This document shows positions 7,164-15,962 of a stretch of DNA of 64,000 nt, piece by piece. Under the pieces are notes generated by a model. That model was given only the letters and a program-made list of their open reading frames with translations, had not been told where the DNA came from and searched no databases. Each line of letters starts with the position of its first letter. Positions within the stretch are counted from its first letter, which is position 1. The position numbers and the translations under genes are program-made. Source of the stretch: an uncultured Sphingomonadaceae bacterium (lineage in GTDB: Bacteria; Pseudomonadota; Alphaproteobacteria; Sphingomonadales; Sphingomonadaceae); assembly GCA_947501695.1 (NCBI GenBank), contig CANMWO010000003.1, positions 87,001-151,000 of the forward strand, given 5' to 3'.

Positions 7164-8411
7164 ATGCCTAAAAGCACTATTCGGCGTTCTAAACTGTCAA
7201 CCTTCGCGCTCGCAGCATCTCTGCTTATGCTGCAGGCTTGCGGAGGCGGGGATGGGAACGGAGATGAATCATCAACCGTAACTCTCCCGGTTGTCGCGAC
7301 ACCTGCACCAACTCCTGCACCCACCCCGACACCTCCTGAGACGACGCTGGCGGAAACTGTTGCGCAGTTTACGACCATCGATCTGAACAACTTGCTGAAC
7401 TATGCTGACCCAGTCCTGCCAGCCTATTACGACAATACCGTTGCCAATCGGGACAATGAACCGGCCAACAACCAGTTGGAAAACCGGATAGCAACACTCG
7501 GCCGGGTATTATTTTATGACACACAGCTCAGTATCAATAATACCAAAAGCTGCGCTTCCTGCCACCAACAAGCATCCGGCTTTGACGATCCTGATCGTTT
7601 CAGCACCGGTTTTGCCGGTGGGACTTTCACAACTGCCCATGCCATGCGTCTTGGCAATATACGCTATTTCCAGCCGGGTTCGGCCTTCTGGGACAAGCGG
7701 GCGGCTTCACTCGAAGAACAAGCGACCGAACCCATAAAAAATGCAGTTGAAATGGGCTGGGATGACGCCGCTGGCGGGATCAACGCTTTGATCACGCGTA
7801 TGGAGGGGCTTGAATATTATCCCGCCCTCTTTGAATTTGCCTTTGGCAATGCAACTATTACCGAACCCCTTATGCAGCAAGCACTGGCGCAGTTCGAACG
7901 GGCCATGATCTCCTCGGACAGCCGCTGGGATCAGGCCTATGCTCAGGTGTTCGCTCCCAATGCTCAAAACCGCAATCTCAATGTTAATCTAACGGGCTTT
8001 ACAGCTTCCGAAAATCGCGGACGGCAAATGTTCATGACTAGCCGCAACAATGGCGGTGCGGGATGTTCTGCCTGCCATCAACCACCTACTTTTGCTCTCG
8101 CCGTTAATAGTGATAGCAACGGACTTGATGCGGGCGAGACCGTTGAGTTCAAATCACCATCCTTAAAGAGTGTGGCGCTGTCGAACTTCTTCATGCACGA
8201 TGGCCGGTTCTCTTCGCTTGCTCAGGTTGTCGAACATTATAATAGCGGCATTCAAAACGGCCCCGCCCTTGATAACCGATTGCGTGAGGGCAATGATCCG
8301 CAACAGCTTAATCTGACCGACACTGACAAGGCGGCTTTGGTCGACTTCATGGAAACATTGACTGACGATAGCCTCGCGTCCGATACAAGGTTTACCAACC
8401 CATTCCGATGA
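7164..8411 (+). CDS. di-heme cytochrome c peroxidase family lipoprotein
   Basis: 415-residue exported protein of the CcpA/MauG family. The signal peptide ends in a lipobox LQAC (Cys26), followed by a Pro/Thr-rich linker. Two CxxCH heme sites are present: CASCH (C130, C133, H134) and CSACH (C301, C304, H305). Family members reduce hydrogen peroxide or oxidise a protein or metabolite in the periplasm. The start at 7164 is preferred to 7149 because GGGGAG lies 7 nt upstream and the signal peptide begins there. It shares an upstream element with the haloperoxidase gene and precedes the sigma/anti-sigma/receptor genes. Confidence 0.9.
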   Translation: MPKSTIRRSKLSTFALAASLLMLQACGGGDGNGDESSTVTLPVVATPAPTPAPTPTPPETTLAETVAQFTTIDLNNLLNYADPVLPAYYDNTVANRDNEPANNQLENRIATLGRVLFYDTQLSINNTKSCASCHQQASGFDDPDRFSTGFAGGTFTTAHAMRLGNIRYFQPGSAFWDKRAASLEEQATEPIKNAVEMGWDDAAGGINALITRMEGLEYYPALFEFAFGNATITEPLMQQALAQFERAMISSDSRWDQAYAQVFAPNAQNRNLNVNLTGFTASENRGRQMFMTSRNNGGAGCSACHQPPTFALAVNSDSNGLDAGETVEFKSPSLKSVALSNFFMHDGRFSSLAQVVEHYNSGIQNGPALDNRLREGNDPQQLNLTDTDKAALVDFMETLTDDSLASDTRFTNPFR

Positions 8412-8501
8412 CGCTGTTAGCTCAACGCTCCTGTCTTTCATTATACGAGTTGGGCTCTTCAATTACATTCGATCGGGAGATTGGGTAAACTGGATCACCT
8501 C

Positions 8502-8532
8502 AATGTCCCGACATCCCGAAAGCGGACATTAG
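8502..8532 (+). repeat. dispersed palindromic repeat, degenerate unit B (copy e)
   Basis: AATGTCCCGACATCCCGAAAGCGGACATTAG. The right arm matches the family exactly; the left arm is altered (TGTCCCG). It lies between the peroxidase and sigma factor genes. Confidence 0.75.
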
Positions 8533-8627
8533 AATGGCTGTTTAAAGATTCAGATCATCCACAGCCATTTGTAATTCCTAATCAGCATGATACTAACCTA
8601 TCAAGATGATTTTCGAAGCAGCTTCCT

Positions 8628-9161
8628 TTGCAGCAAGATAAAAGCGGACTGTCAAAAGTTTTTGACGATAATCGCGCATTGCTGCAGCGGTTCTTGGCTG
8701 CGCGTACGCGGGATACCGCATTGGCCGAAGATTTGCTTCAGGATGTTTGGATAAAAATAACCACCGGGACACAGTCCGGTCCGATCGACAATCCATTGGC
8801 ATATCTGTACAAAATGTGTGAATATACTGCTCGTGATGCGCATCGATCAGAGGTCCGTAAACTGGCGCGAGAGACATTATGGTCGGAGGCTGGTTCGGAC
8901 TTCAGCGCCGAACGCAGCGATCATCTGACGCCGGAGAAAATTACTATTGAGCGCGATCAACTCAAACGAGCACTAACGGAGCTTGAAAAGCTTCCAGACA
9001 AAACGCGCGAGATATTCATAGACTTTCGAATCAACCAAATAACACAAAAGGAAATAGCGAGAAGTCAGAACATCAGTATCAGCGCGGTGGAGAAGCATCT
9101 GCAACGCGCATATCGAGTGATAGCCAAATTTCGTAAAAATAATGATGCGGGAATGGACTGA
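8628..9161 (+). CDS. ECF RNA polymerase sigma factor, FecI-like
   Basis: 177 residues with sigma-70 region 2 (about 14-80, including LAEDLLQDVWIKI and LYKMCEYTARDAHR) and region 4 (about 110-165, with LPDKTREIFIDFRINQ, QKEIARSQNISISAVEKHLQRA), the standard ECF pattern. The longest frame begins with TTG at 8628; no in-frame ATG lies nearby, so the exact start is uncertain. The FecR gene begins 2 nt after its stop and a TonB receptor with an STN domain follows. That is the classical FecI-FecR-FecA surface-signalling arrangement, in which ligand at the receptor releases the sigma factor. Confidence 0.9.
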   Translation: MQQDKSGLSKVFDDNRALLQRFLAARTRDTALAEDLLQDVWIKITTGTQSGPIDNPLAYLYKMCEYTARDAHRSEVRKLARETLWSEAGSDFSAERSDHLTPEKITIERDQLKRALTELEKLPDKTREIFIDFRINQITQKEIARSQNISISAVEKHLQRAYRVIAKFRKNNDAGMD

Positions 9162-9163
9162 CC

Positions 9164-10153
9164 GTGGCGACTGAATCCCATATGAACAAGAATAATGCCT
9201 TGCCGGATAGGATCCATGAGGAAGCAGTCCGCTGGATATTGCGTCAACGCGATGCAGATATGCCTGACTCGGAATGGGCGGCATTTACTGAATGGCTGGA
9301 AGTTACGCCCGATCATATGACCGCTTATAATGACGCTCTTGAGGCCGATGAAGACTTAGGTGTCATTGGCCCTGCTTTGGAACAAATGCACCATGATGCT
9401 GCTGACGACGATGATGGCATTCCCGATAATGACAACACGCCCTTTAACTTGATGTCGCGTTGGCCAGCATTCGGCGCTGTGGCAGCGATGCTCTTGGCCG
9501 TCGTTATTTTCTGGCCCGGGACGCAATCTCCAAAATATGCAACATTCCAGACCGAATATGGAGAGATACGCGAAGTTGCGATAAATTCTTCGGTTTCCAT
9601 GGTCATGAATGGCAATACGGAACTGGCTTTGGATAGAGAAAACGCCACTGTCCAGATGCTACGCGGCGAAGCGACTTACAGAGTTGAGAGCCCCAAACCG
9701 GGTGCGTTGCGGGTGGAAATCGATGATTTGACCATCGTGGATTATGGCACGGTATTTAATGTCGTCCGTGACAAAACCATGCTTCGCGTTGCCGTGACAG
9801 AGGGCGCTGTGATGATCGATCCGGAGCAAGAGAAAATTCTGGTATCAGCTGGTGAGCAGATCGATATGCAATTAAAAGATCTTTCATTGACGCGGAGCAC
9901 AGTCTCAGAAGATGCTGTACTGGCCTGGCAAGACCAGCAATTGGTATTTGAAGATAGGCCGGTTAAGGCAGTCATCCGCGATATTGAACGTAACTTTGGA
10001 ACAAAAATTTCGGTTTCAAATGGATTGTCCAACCAGAAAATTACGGGAGTGATTAGTCTGGCCAATGATGAAGCCATGGTCATAAATGATGTCGCGGCGG
10101 TTTTGGGAGGCAAGGCCCAAAAAGCAGAAACCGGATGGCGCATAGTCGATTGA
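9164..10153 (+). CDS. FecR-family anti-sigma factor
   Basis: 329 residues. The N-terminal cytoplasmic domain (about 15-60, EEAVRWILRQRD...FTEWLE) is the DUF4880 type that binds the sigma factor. A single membrane helix lies at about 103-120 (FGAVAAMLLAVVIFWPG). The periplasmic FecR domain (about 130-225) and a C-terminal STN-like segment (about 260-329) follow and contact the receptor. The start is GTG at 9164, 2 nt after the sigma factor stop; ATG at 9182 is an alternative. It transmits receptor occupancy across the inner membrane. Confidence 0.9.
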   Translation: MATESHMNKNNALPDRIHEEAVRWILRQRDADMPDSEWAAFTEWLEVTPDHMTAYNDALEADEDLGVIGPALEQMHHDAADDDDGIPDNDNTPFNLMSRWPAFGAVAAMLLAVVIFWPGTQSPKYATFQTEYGEIREVAINSSVSMVMNGNTELALDRENATVQMLRGEATYRVESPKPGALRVEIDDLTIVDYGTVFNVVRDKTMLRVAVTEGAVMIDPEQEKILVSAGEQIDMQLKDLSLTRSTVSEDAVLAWQDQQLVFEDRPVKAVIRDIERNFGTKISVSNGLSNQKITGVISLANDEAMVINDVAAVLGGKAQKAETGWRIVD

Positions 10154-10206
10154 TGATCAGTTGAATATTGCTTGGCGAACCCTAACAATCTAAACATCCG
10201 CTTCAT

Positions 10207-12615
10207 ATGATGAAGTCGATCAACTTTTCTACAATTCAGAAAATATGCGTGTCTGTGACCGTGTTGCTGGCTTTAAATTCTGCGCTTGCCATATCCGTCC
10301 AAGCACAAACAAGGGCCTTGGTAGATATTCCCGCTGGCCGGCTCAGCAATGCTCTGCGTATCATAAGTAAACAGGCAAATATCACGGTTATCGGGACCAG
10401 CAGCGATTTGTCCTCGGTCCGTACAAAGGCTGTAAGAGGAGAAATGACAGCAAAGAGCGCGCTGCGCCTTTTATTGATCGGTACAGCTTATCGAGCGCGC
10501 CAAATTAATAGCCGGACGTTTCGCATTGAACTCAGTGAGGTAAAGCGTCAGCCAAAGGCTTCGCCTGCGCTCGAAAAGCCAAGACCCGTTCCTGTACCGC
10601 GCTCACCACCTGCTGAACCAGTGACCATTTTGGTTACAGCCACAAAACTGGATTACACGCTCCGAGACTATCCTGGAGCTGCTCACACTATTCCGCTCGT
10701 GGATATTAGCACTGGGGAAGCAGCTGGGGGACTAGACAAACTATTGTCCAAACTTCCCGTCACGAGCGGTACTGCTTTAGGGTCTGGACGGAATAAGATA
10801 TTCCTACGGGGTATCGCTGACAGCAGTTTCAATGGACCAACCCAATCCACAATCGGGCTCTATCTGGGTGAGCAGCGCTTGACCTTTAGTGCCTCAAACC
10901 CTGACTTGCGTCTATACGACATGGAGCGAGTGGAAATACTCGAGGGGCCCCAAGGAACGCTCTATGGTGCCGGTCCTATTGGCGGGGTTCTTAGGATGGT
11001 TCCCACCGTTCCTCGATTGGACAAGAGCGCTGCCACTATCTGGGCTTCTGGTGTCGCAACCAGCGGTGGCGAAGCAGGTTATGATGTGGCTGCAATGGCA
11101 AATATACCAATCACCGAAACAGAAGCGCTCAGGGGCGTCATTTATCGTGGACAATCGGGAGGGTATATTGATGATAGCCTGCAGCCGCTTGAAAACGTCA
11201 ATAAGAGCGAGATCACTGGAGGGCGTCTGGCGCTTCGTTCTGAACTGTCGCCTGACTGGTCTTTGAATCTTCACGGATTCGGGCAGAAAACCGAAGCAAG
11301 TGACGGGGATTATATTGACGCGCGCCTCCCCGGGCTAACCCAACGCAACGCGATAGCTCAGCCTTTTAGCGCAGAGATATGGGGATTAAATGCTACACTT
11401 GCCGGATCTGTCGGAGATATTCAGCTTGTTTCAACCACCGGGATCGTCGGTCACGACCTTGATACCCGATATGATTCGGGCACAACGCAAAATGCGCCGC
11501 AGCAACAAGCCTTTGATGAAGCACGCGAAATTGAAATGTTCACCCACGAAACCCGCCTTTCGGATAACCGCGGTGATCGCTTGTCGTGGCTCTTCGGTAT
11601 AAGCGCTCTGCAGCACCAGGATGATTACGAACAACTCATTACCAATGCAAATGGAGCTGATCCTCCACCCTTTGCTAATATTGTTTATACAATATCTGAA
11701 TATGCGCTTTTCGGAGAAGCCAAATATGCGTTCAATGACAGTCTCTCGACAATGGTTGGAGGCCGACTAGTCCATTCGCGAGGCAAAACGGAGCGAAGCT
11801 TTGGCGCAACCAACAATGTCTCTTTGGAAACTGACGCGCTACGGTTTCTGCCGGTAGCCGCAATTTCCTGGTATATTTCGGATGAGCTAACAGCCTATGC
11901 CCGTTACCAGCAAGGATATCGAACAGGTGGAATCACGATTGAACGAACGTCCAATGGAACCCCACAAGTTGCACGGTTCGATCCAGACAAGGTTTACGCA
12001 TTCGAAACGGGATTGAAAGGTAGATTGAATTTCGACGTACCAATCGATTTCAGCTTGGCCGCCAGCTACATGAAATGGCGCGACGTTCAAGGTGATCTGA
12101 TTGATATTATTGGTTTTCCGATCACTCGAAATATTGGAGATGCGAATATTTACGGATTGAGCATGCAAACCGATACGCTCCTGACAACCAGCCTCAATCT
12201 TTCGAGCGCTTTCTTTTTGAATCACTCGCGCGTGATGCGAACGACGCCGAGAGACAGTTTACTAAGTGCAATGTTGCCGAACATTGCTCCTTATGGCGCG
12301 CGGCTAGCGCTAAGTTACCGTCTGGATACAGGAGATAGGTCTGAATTACTCGCATCAGCAAGCCTTGAATATACTGGAGAATCCCTTCTCGACATTGATG
12401 CGATGCAGCAAGTCAGACAAGGCAATTTTGCAAGCGCCGATATTTCCCTGACTTGGCGTAAGTCGTCGTGGGAAATGGGAATTGAAGCAAATAATATAAC
12501 CAATACCCGTGGCAACCGTTTCTCCTTCGGAAACCCTTTCAGAATCAGACAAGAAGATCAGCAGGTCCCATTGCGACCATTTAATGTTCGCCTGTCAGCA
12601 AAAATAAGCTTGTAG
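10207..12615 (+). CDS. TonB-dependent receptor with STN signalling domain, FecA type
   Basis: 802-residue outer-membrane transducer. It has a signal peptide (to about 34, VQAQ), then an STN domain (about 38-110, LVDIPAGRLSNALRIIS), a Pro-rich linker, a TonB box region (about 140-147, TILVTATK), a plug domain (YDMERVEILEGPQGTLYG) and a 22-strand barrel, ending in an aromatic-poor terminal strand (LSAKISL). The STN domain marks it as a receptor that signals through the adjacent FecR and ECF sigma factor. The imported ligand is unknown: most such receptors carry ferric siderophores, but its neighbours here are peroxidases. Confidence 0.92.
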   Translation: MMKSINFSTIQKICVSVTVLLALNSALAISVQAQTRALVDIPAGRLSNALRIISKQANITVIGTSSDLSSVRTKAVRGEMTAKSALRLLLIGTAYRARQINSRTFRIELSEVKRQPKASPALEKPRPVPVPRSPPAEPVTILVTATKLDYTLRDYPGAAHTIPLVDISTGEAAGGLDKLLSKLPVTSGTALGSGRNKIFLRGIADSSFNGPTQSTIGLYLGEQRLTFSASNPDLRLYDMERVEILEGPQGTLYGAGPIGGVLRMVPTVPRLDKSAATIWASGVATSGGEAGYDVAAMANIPITETEALRGVIYRGQSGGYIDDSLQPLENVNKSEITGGRLALRSELSPDWSLNLHGFGQKTEASDGDYIDARLPGLTQRNAIAQPFSAEIWGLNATLAGSVGDIQLVSTTGIVGHDLDTRYDSGTTQNAPQQQAFDEAREIEMFTHETRLSDNRGDRLSWLFGISALQHQDDYEQLITNANGADPPPFANIVYTISEYALFGEAKYAFNDSLSTMVGGRLVHSRGKTERSFGATNNVSLETDALRFLPVAAISWYISDELTAYARYQQGYRTGGITIERTSNGTPQVARFDPDKVYAFETGLKGRLNFDVPIDFSLAASYMKWRDVQGDLIDIIGFPITRNIGDANIYGLSMQTDTLLTTSLNLSSAFFLNHSRVMRTTPRDSLLSAMLPNIAPYGARLALSYRLDTGDRSELLASASLEYTGESLLDIDAMQQVRQGNFASADISLTWRKSSWEMGIEANNITNTRGNRFSFGNPFRIRQEDQQVPLRPFNVRLSAKISL

Positions 12616-12619
12616 AAAT

Positions 12620-12640
12620 CCTCCGAATTAGGAGGTTTTT
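12620..12640 (+). terminator. weak Rho-independent terminator after the receptor gene
   Basis: CCTCC (12620-12624), loop of six, GGAGG (12631-12635), then TTTTT. The stem is only 5 bp, so termination may be partial and the haloperoxidase may be read both from its own promoter and by read-through. Confidence 0.5.
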
Positions 12641-12669
12641 CGAAACTTTCCACTTTTTTCAAATTTCTT

Positions 12670-12708
12670 GTGCGGGTCTTTGCCTGCCGTGGCGACGTGT
12701 ATTTGAAA
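12670..12708 (+). promoter_or_regulatory. upstream element shared with the cytochrome peroxidase gene
   Basis: GTGCGGGT, 9 bases, CCGTGGCGA, beginning 80 bases before the ATG at 12750. It aligns without gaps to 7081-7119 upstream of the di-heme peroxidase (28 of 39 identical). Same orientation and nearly the same distance to the start codon. Confidence 0.45.
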
Positions 12709-12749
12709 GGGCACGAAATCAGCCCGTGACGCAAAAAAAGGAAGTTACA

Positions 12750-14132
12750 ATGCAATTAAACAGGCGCCAGTTGCTCGGCACGACAATCACAGCAACCGCC
12801 CTCTCAGCATTGCCCGGATGTACGACCGCTTCATTCGGTAGTCGTTCCAGTTACGCGACGGCGATCATCGATCCCAAAAACCAGAATACGGTTTTTCACT
12901 GGGTTGATATCGCGATGCAGCAAGTCCGCGATCAACGTGTGCCTCCACCGCGTGCTGCCTATAATTTTGCGGGTCCGATGGTTGCGGGCTTTGTTGCCGC
13001 CAATGCAATTATCGGACGTTATACTAACCCCTATGGATTGGGTCCTGCCCCCAAGGGTGCTGATCCTGAGGTCGCCTATGGCGTCGCATTTGCCACGGTT
13101 GCCTCGGAGTGCTTTCAACAGCCGTTTCTGTTTGAACGTGGTAGCTTCAAGAAGCGTTTTCCAGATGGCGAAGCCAAGGATCTTGGCGTTAAGTGGGGGC
13201 GTCACGTAGGTTTGCATATAAACAAGATGCGTACACATGACGGCTCAGAACCACATAAAGCCAATTATTATCTGGGACGGTATGACCGTCGCCAAGATGT
13301 CATGAAATGGACCCCAACCGGCGCTGCTTATAGTGCGGGCCCTGGCCCTGCTGTTGGCAGCTATGATCGCGGCCTGTTCCCTGGTCATGGCAAGATCAAG
13401 CCTTGGACAATGACCAGCGGTTCACAATTCCGGTCTGATCCTTTTCTTGATCCCTCCAGTCTCGAATTTGCCGAAGATTTTGATTTGATCCGGCGTCTGG
13501 GTGGGAAAGACAGCTCTATCCGCACCGCCGACCAGTCGGAAATTGCGCTGTTCTGGGAAGATGGCCCATGGGGGATCACTCCTCCAGGGCATTTCCTCTA
13601 TATTGCCATGCAAGTCATGCAGGATCGCGGTTTTGATTTCCTCGACATGGCGCGAAACTTCGCGCTACTGGGCGCAACCCAATGCGATGCTTCGATCAAT
13701 GCGTGGGATAATAAATTCCACCACGATGTGATCCGTCCGGAAACAGCAATTAAGTTTCGGTGCAGCAAATTTGGCAGCACCGATCCCCGAATGGTTGAGC
13801 AAGCCAGTTGGGAAAGCTACATCCCAACGCCAAATTTCCCTGGCTACACATCGGGCCACTCCACTTTTGGGGCGGCAGGCATTGAAATGACCAAATTGTT
13901 GATCGGTACTGATCGAGTCAATTTTAGTCATGAATCGCCAGATCAGGTACTTTGGCCATCGTTGAAGGGCAAAGTCCGGCACTGGACCAATCTGGAGCAA
14001 GCCGCGGAAGAAAATGGCTGGAGCCGTCTCTATGGCGGTGTCCATTGGAAGGCCGACCATGACGCCGCCATGAAAGCTGGTCGTCAAATCGCCCGCCACG
14101 CACATCAAAACATGTTCATCCGAAAGGCATAA
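12750..14132 (+). CDS. vanadium-dependent haloperoxidase family protein (PAP2 superfamily)
   Basis: 460-residue exported protein with the complete vanadate-binding set of this family: Lys322 (NKFHHDVIRP), Arg329, Ser368-Gly369-His370 (GYTSGHSTFG), Arg426 and His432 (RLYGGVHWKAD). The N-terminus has a twin arginine (R5-R6) before a hydrophobic stretch and a possible lipobox (ALPGC, Cys24), consistent with Tat export and lipidation. Haloperoxidases use hydrogen peroxide to oxidise halide; related acid phosphatases share the site, so activity is not certain. The start at 12750 has AAGGAAG upstream. The porin-like gene follows 5 nt after the stop, an operon. Confidence 0.88.
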   Translation: MQLNRRQLLGTTITATALSALPGCTTASFGSRSSYATAIIDPKNQNTVFHWVDIAMQQVRDQRVPPPRAAYNFAGPMVAGFVAANAIIGRYTNPYGLGPAPKGADPEVAYGVAFATVASECFQQPFLFERGSFKKRFPDGEAKDLGVKWGRHVGLHINKMRTHDGSEPHKANYYLGRYDRRQDVMKWTPTGAAYSAGPGPAVGSYDRGLFPGHGKIKPWTMTSGSQFRSDPFLDPSSLEFAEDFDLIRRLGGKDSSIRTADQSEIALFWEDGPWGITPPGHFLYIAMQVMQDRGFDFLDMARNFALLGATQCDASINAWDNKFHHDVIRPETAIKFRCSKFGSTDPRMVEQASWESYIPTPNFPGYTSGHSTFGAAGIEMTKLLIGTDRVNFSHESPDQVLWPSLKGKVRHWTNLEQAAEENGWSRLYGGVHWKADHDAAMKAGRQIARHAHQNMFIRKA

Positions 14133-14137
14133 ACCAA

Positions 14138-15175
14138 ATGCGAATACTCAAACCAGCGCCGATCTTCGGACCGGCGGTAGCCCTTGCTGTGCTTGTTCCA
14201 ACCGCCGCACAGGCACAGGACGTCAATCTGAACTATGATGCCCTATCATCGCTGGAGGAACCGCTTGCGACCGACATTGGCGGTGTTACGGTCGAGCTAA
14301 CTGGTCTTGTCGATATCCCGCTAGCTATTGATATTGAAAGCGCAGACGGGACCGATGATACCGATATTGGATTTGTTGGAAATTTCCAGATTAGCGCAGA
14401 GACCCAGCTTGATAACCGCTGGACACTAGGGGTCGCCTATTTCGGGCAATATGCAACTGATGCGAACAGCGTGTTTGACGGCGTGGACGACTATAGCGAC
14501 AATGTCGCGGGATTTGTGGGTACCAGTTTCGGAACCTTTATCGGCGGCAATACCTCTGGCCAGGTTCGCGAGCAAACGCGCCGGAAGCGGGGTGTCGGCA
14601 ATGCTTCATTGGCCTTTGATAACTTCTACGGTGGCTTGGATGAATGGGGTGGCGCTTATGTCGGACGCTTTGGCCCGAGCATATTGTCAGCTGCAGTTGA
14701 CGAAAACGGCGATTTTGAACTGGGCGCAACGTTTCAGCGACCGATCGATAAAAATGATATCCGTTTGACGGCGAGGATCGCCGATGGCCGTTTTACGTCC
14801 TCTGATCTGACCACCCAATTCGATACAAAGGGTATCGGTCTAGTGGGCGAGATTGTTTATGGCAGCACAACCTTTGACTTGGGTGGCGGGTATGAGCGAC
14901 TGGAATCATCTACGGTTGATGTTGATCGCTGGTTCCTCTCGGCAGGCGCGCAAACCCAGATTAACAATCTGACTCTCTCGGCGGAAGGCCATTTCGGGCA
15001 AGTTGACGGTCAAAGCGAAAAATCAGCCTCGCTTGGAGCCGCTTACGCCCTCGGACGCGGCCTATCACTGAATGCGGGCATCAACTACCAAGAGGCCAGC
15101 ATAACATCCAGCGGAATAGACATTGTAGATACCGATGAAATTCAAGCTTTGCTGTCTGTCAGATTCAGTTTCTAG
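14138..15175 (+). CDS. outer-membrane porin-like beta-barrel protein
   Basis: 345 residues with a signal peptide (cleavage at AQAQ-D, about 26) and alternating amphipathic strands throughout, ending ALLSVRFSF with a terminal Phe typical of outer-membrane barrels. The pattern resembles Gram-negative general porins. The gene starts 5 nt after the haloperoxidase stop, so the two are almost certainly co-transcribed. Inference: it may let the substrate or product of that enzyme cross the outer membrane. Confidence 0.8.
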   Translation: MRILKPAPIFGPAVALAVLVPTAAQAQDVNLNYDALSSLEEPLATDIGGVTVELTGLVDIPLAIDIESADGTDDTDIGFVGNFQISAETQLDNRWTLGVAYFGQYATDANSVFDGVDDYSDNVAGFVGTSFGTFIGGNTSGQVREQTRRKRGVGNASLAFDNFYGGLDEWGGAYVGRFGPSILSAAVDENGDFELGATFQRPIDKNDIRLTARIADGRFTSSDLTTQFDTKGIGLVGEIVYGSTTFDLGGGYERLESSTVDVDRWFLSAGAQTQINNLTLSAEGHFGQVDGQSEKSASLGAAYALGRGLSLNAGINYQEASITSSGIDIVDTDEIQALLSVRFSF

Positions 15176-15200
15176 CGCTTGTCTGATGACTACGAGTTAC

Positions 15201-15307
15201 ACCGCAGAAAAAGCTATTACTCCCTTTGTTAGCTTGCGGTGAAGGTGCCGCCGCCATGGCTGTAACCAGTCCCTCCCCCAAGGGCCTATGCGGCGGTACC
15301 ACTTTTT
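15201..15307 (+). ncRNA. structured intergenic segment, candidate terminator or small RNA
   Basis: Downstream of the porin gene are two nested-stem elements. The first pairs ACCGCA (15201-15206) with TGCGGT (15235-15240), enclosing AGCTA/TAGCT. The second pairs GGTGCCGCCGC (15244-15254) with GCGGCGGTACC (15290-15300), 10 of 11 positions, with an inner CCCT/AGGG stem, and is followed by ACTTTTT. A third hairpin, GACCTGCC/GGCAGGTC, lies at 15313-15333. The second could end the haloperoxidase operon transcript; the set might also be a small RNA. The 790-base gap 15176-15962 holds no gene I can support. Confidence 0.4.
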
Positions 15308-15786
15308 CCTCCGACCTGCCTGCAGGGCAGGTCAGATATTACACCCAATTGAGTGTCTCCTCCTAATGGTGAGCGCCGATAGATTACTGCAAGGAACAGC
15401 GTTAGCATGACCATAGCGTGTCTCTCTCAATAGCTGTCATACCGATAAAAAAGCCCAAGTTCATGCAGTTTGCCAATATTATCAAGTTTATTACCACTGG
15501 ACTGCCAGGCTGTTTCTGGTGCGCAGTCGTAAGCGTAGAAAATGCGGTTCCACTCGACACGCCAAGATTTTTGCTCGCGAGATTATGAAGCGGCAGACTC
15601 TGGATGAAGTCATGCGTCGAACCGCCGTTCGTGTAAATAAAAAGACAGATGGCCGGCAATCCCCATGGCGTCAAGGTGACCTACCGTTCGATGTATTCCT
15701 CGCAGGAATGCGCGCCCTACCCATTCCTTAGAACCATAAAGAAGTACGGGATGAAGATCGCTAGGTTCGAAAAGTCATCCTATTTT

Positions 15787-15854
15787 CTAGTGTCCGCATT
15801 TGCGCCCATGGCGGACGCTAGATTGTAGCGGCTTCATCCTGAAAGTCGACAATA
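15787..15854 (+). repeat. dispersed palindromic repeat, composite copy with decayed B unit (copy f)
   Basis: Unit A is clear (CTAGTGTCCGC ... GCGGACGCTAG); the second half (AGCGGCTTCATCCTGAAAGTCGACAATAG) is a degenerate unit B. It lies 110 bases upstream of the broken lipoprotein gene. Confidence 0.75.
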
Positions 15855-15962
15855 GCGCGCCAACTAAAAGCTCCGCAAGATTGCTCCTTGGCAGTTCAAC
15901 TAGTATTTCTTCTGCAATTCGTTATGCACGAAAGCTAATACCATTTGAATGGACGGGATATT

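Noticed and set aside
15402-15731. Open frames on both strands in the gap after the porin gene
   Set aside because: Neither has a ribosome binding site or recognisable composition; codon use and amino-acid order look random.
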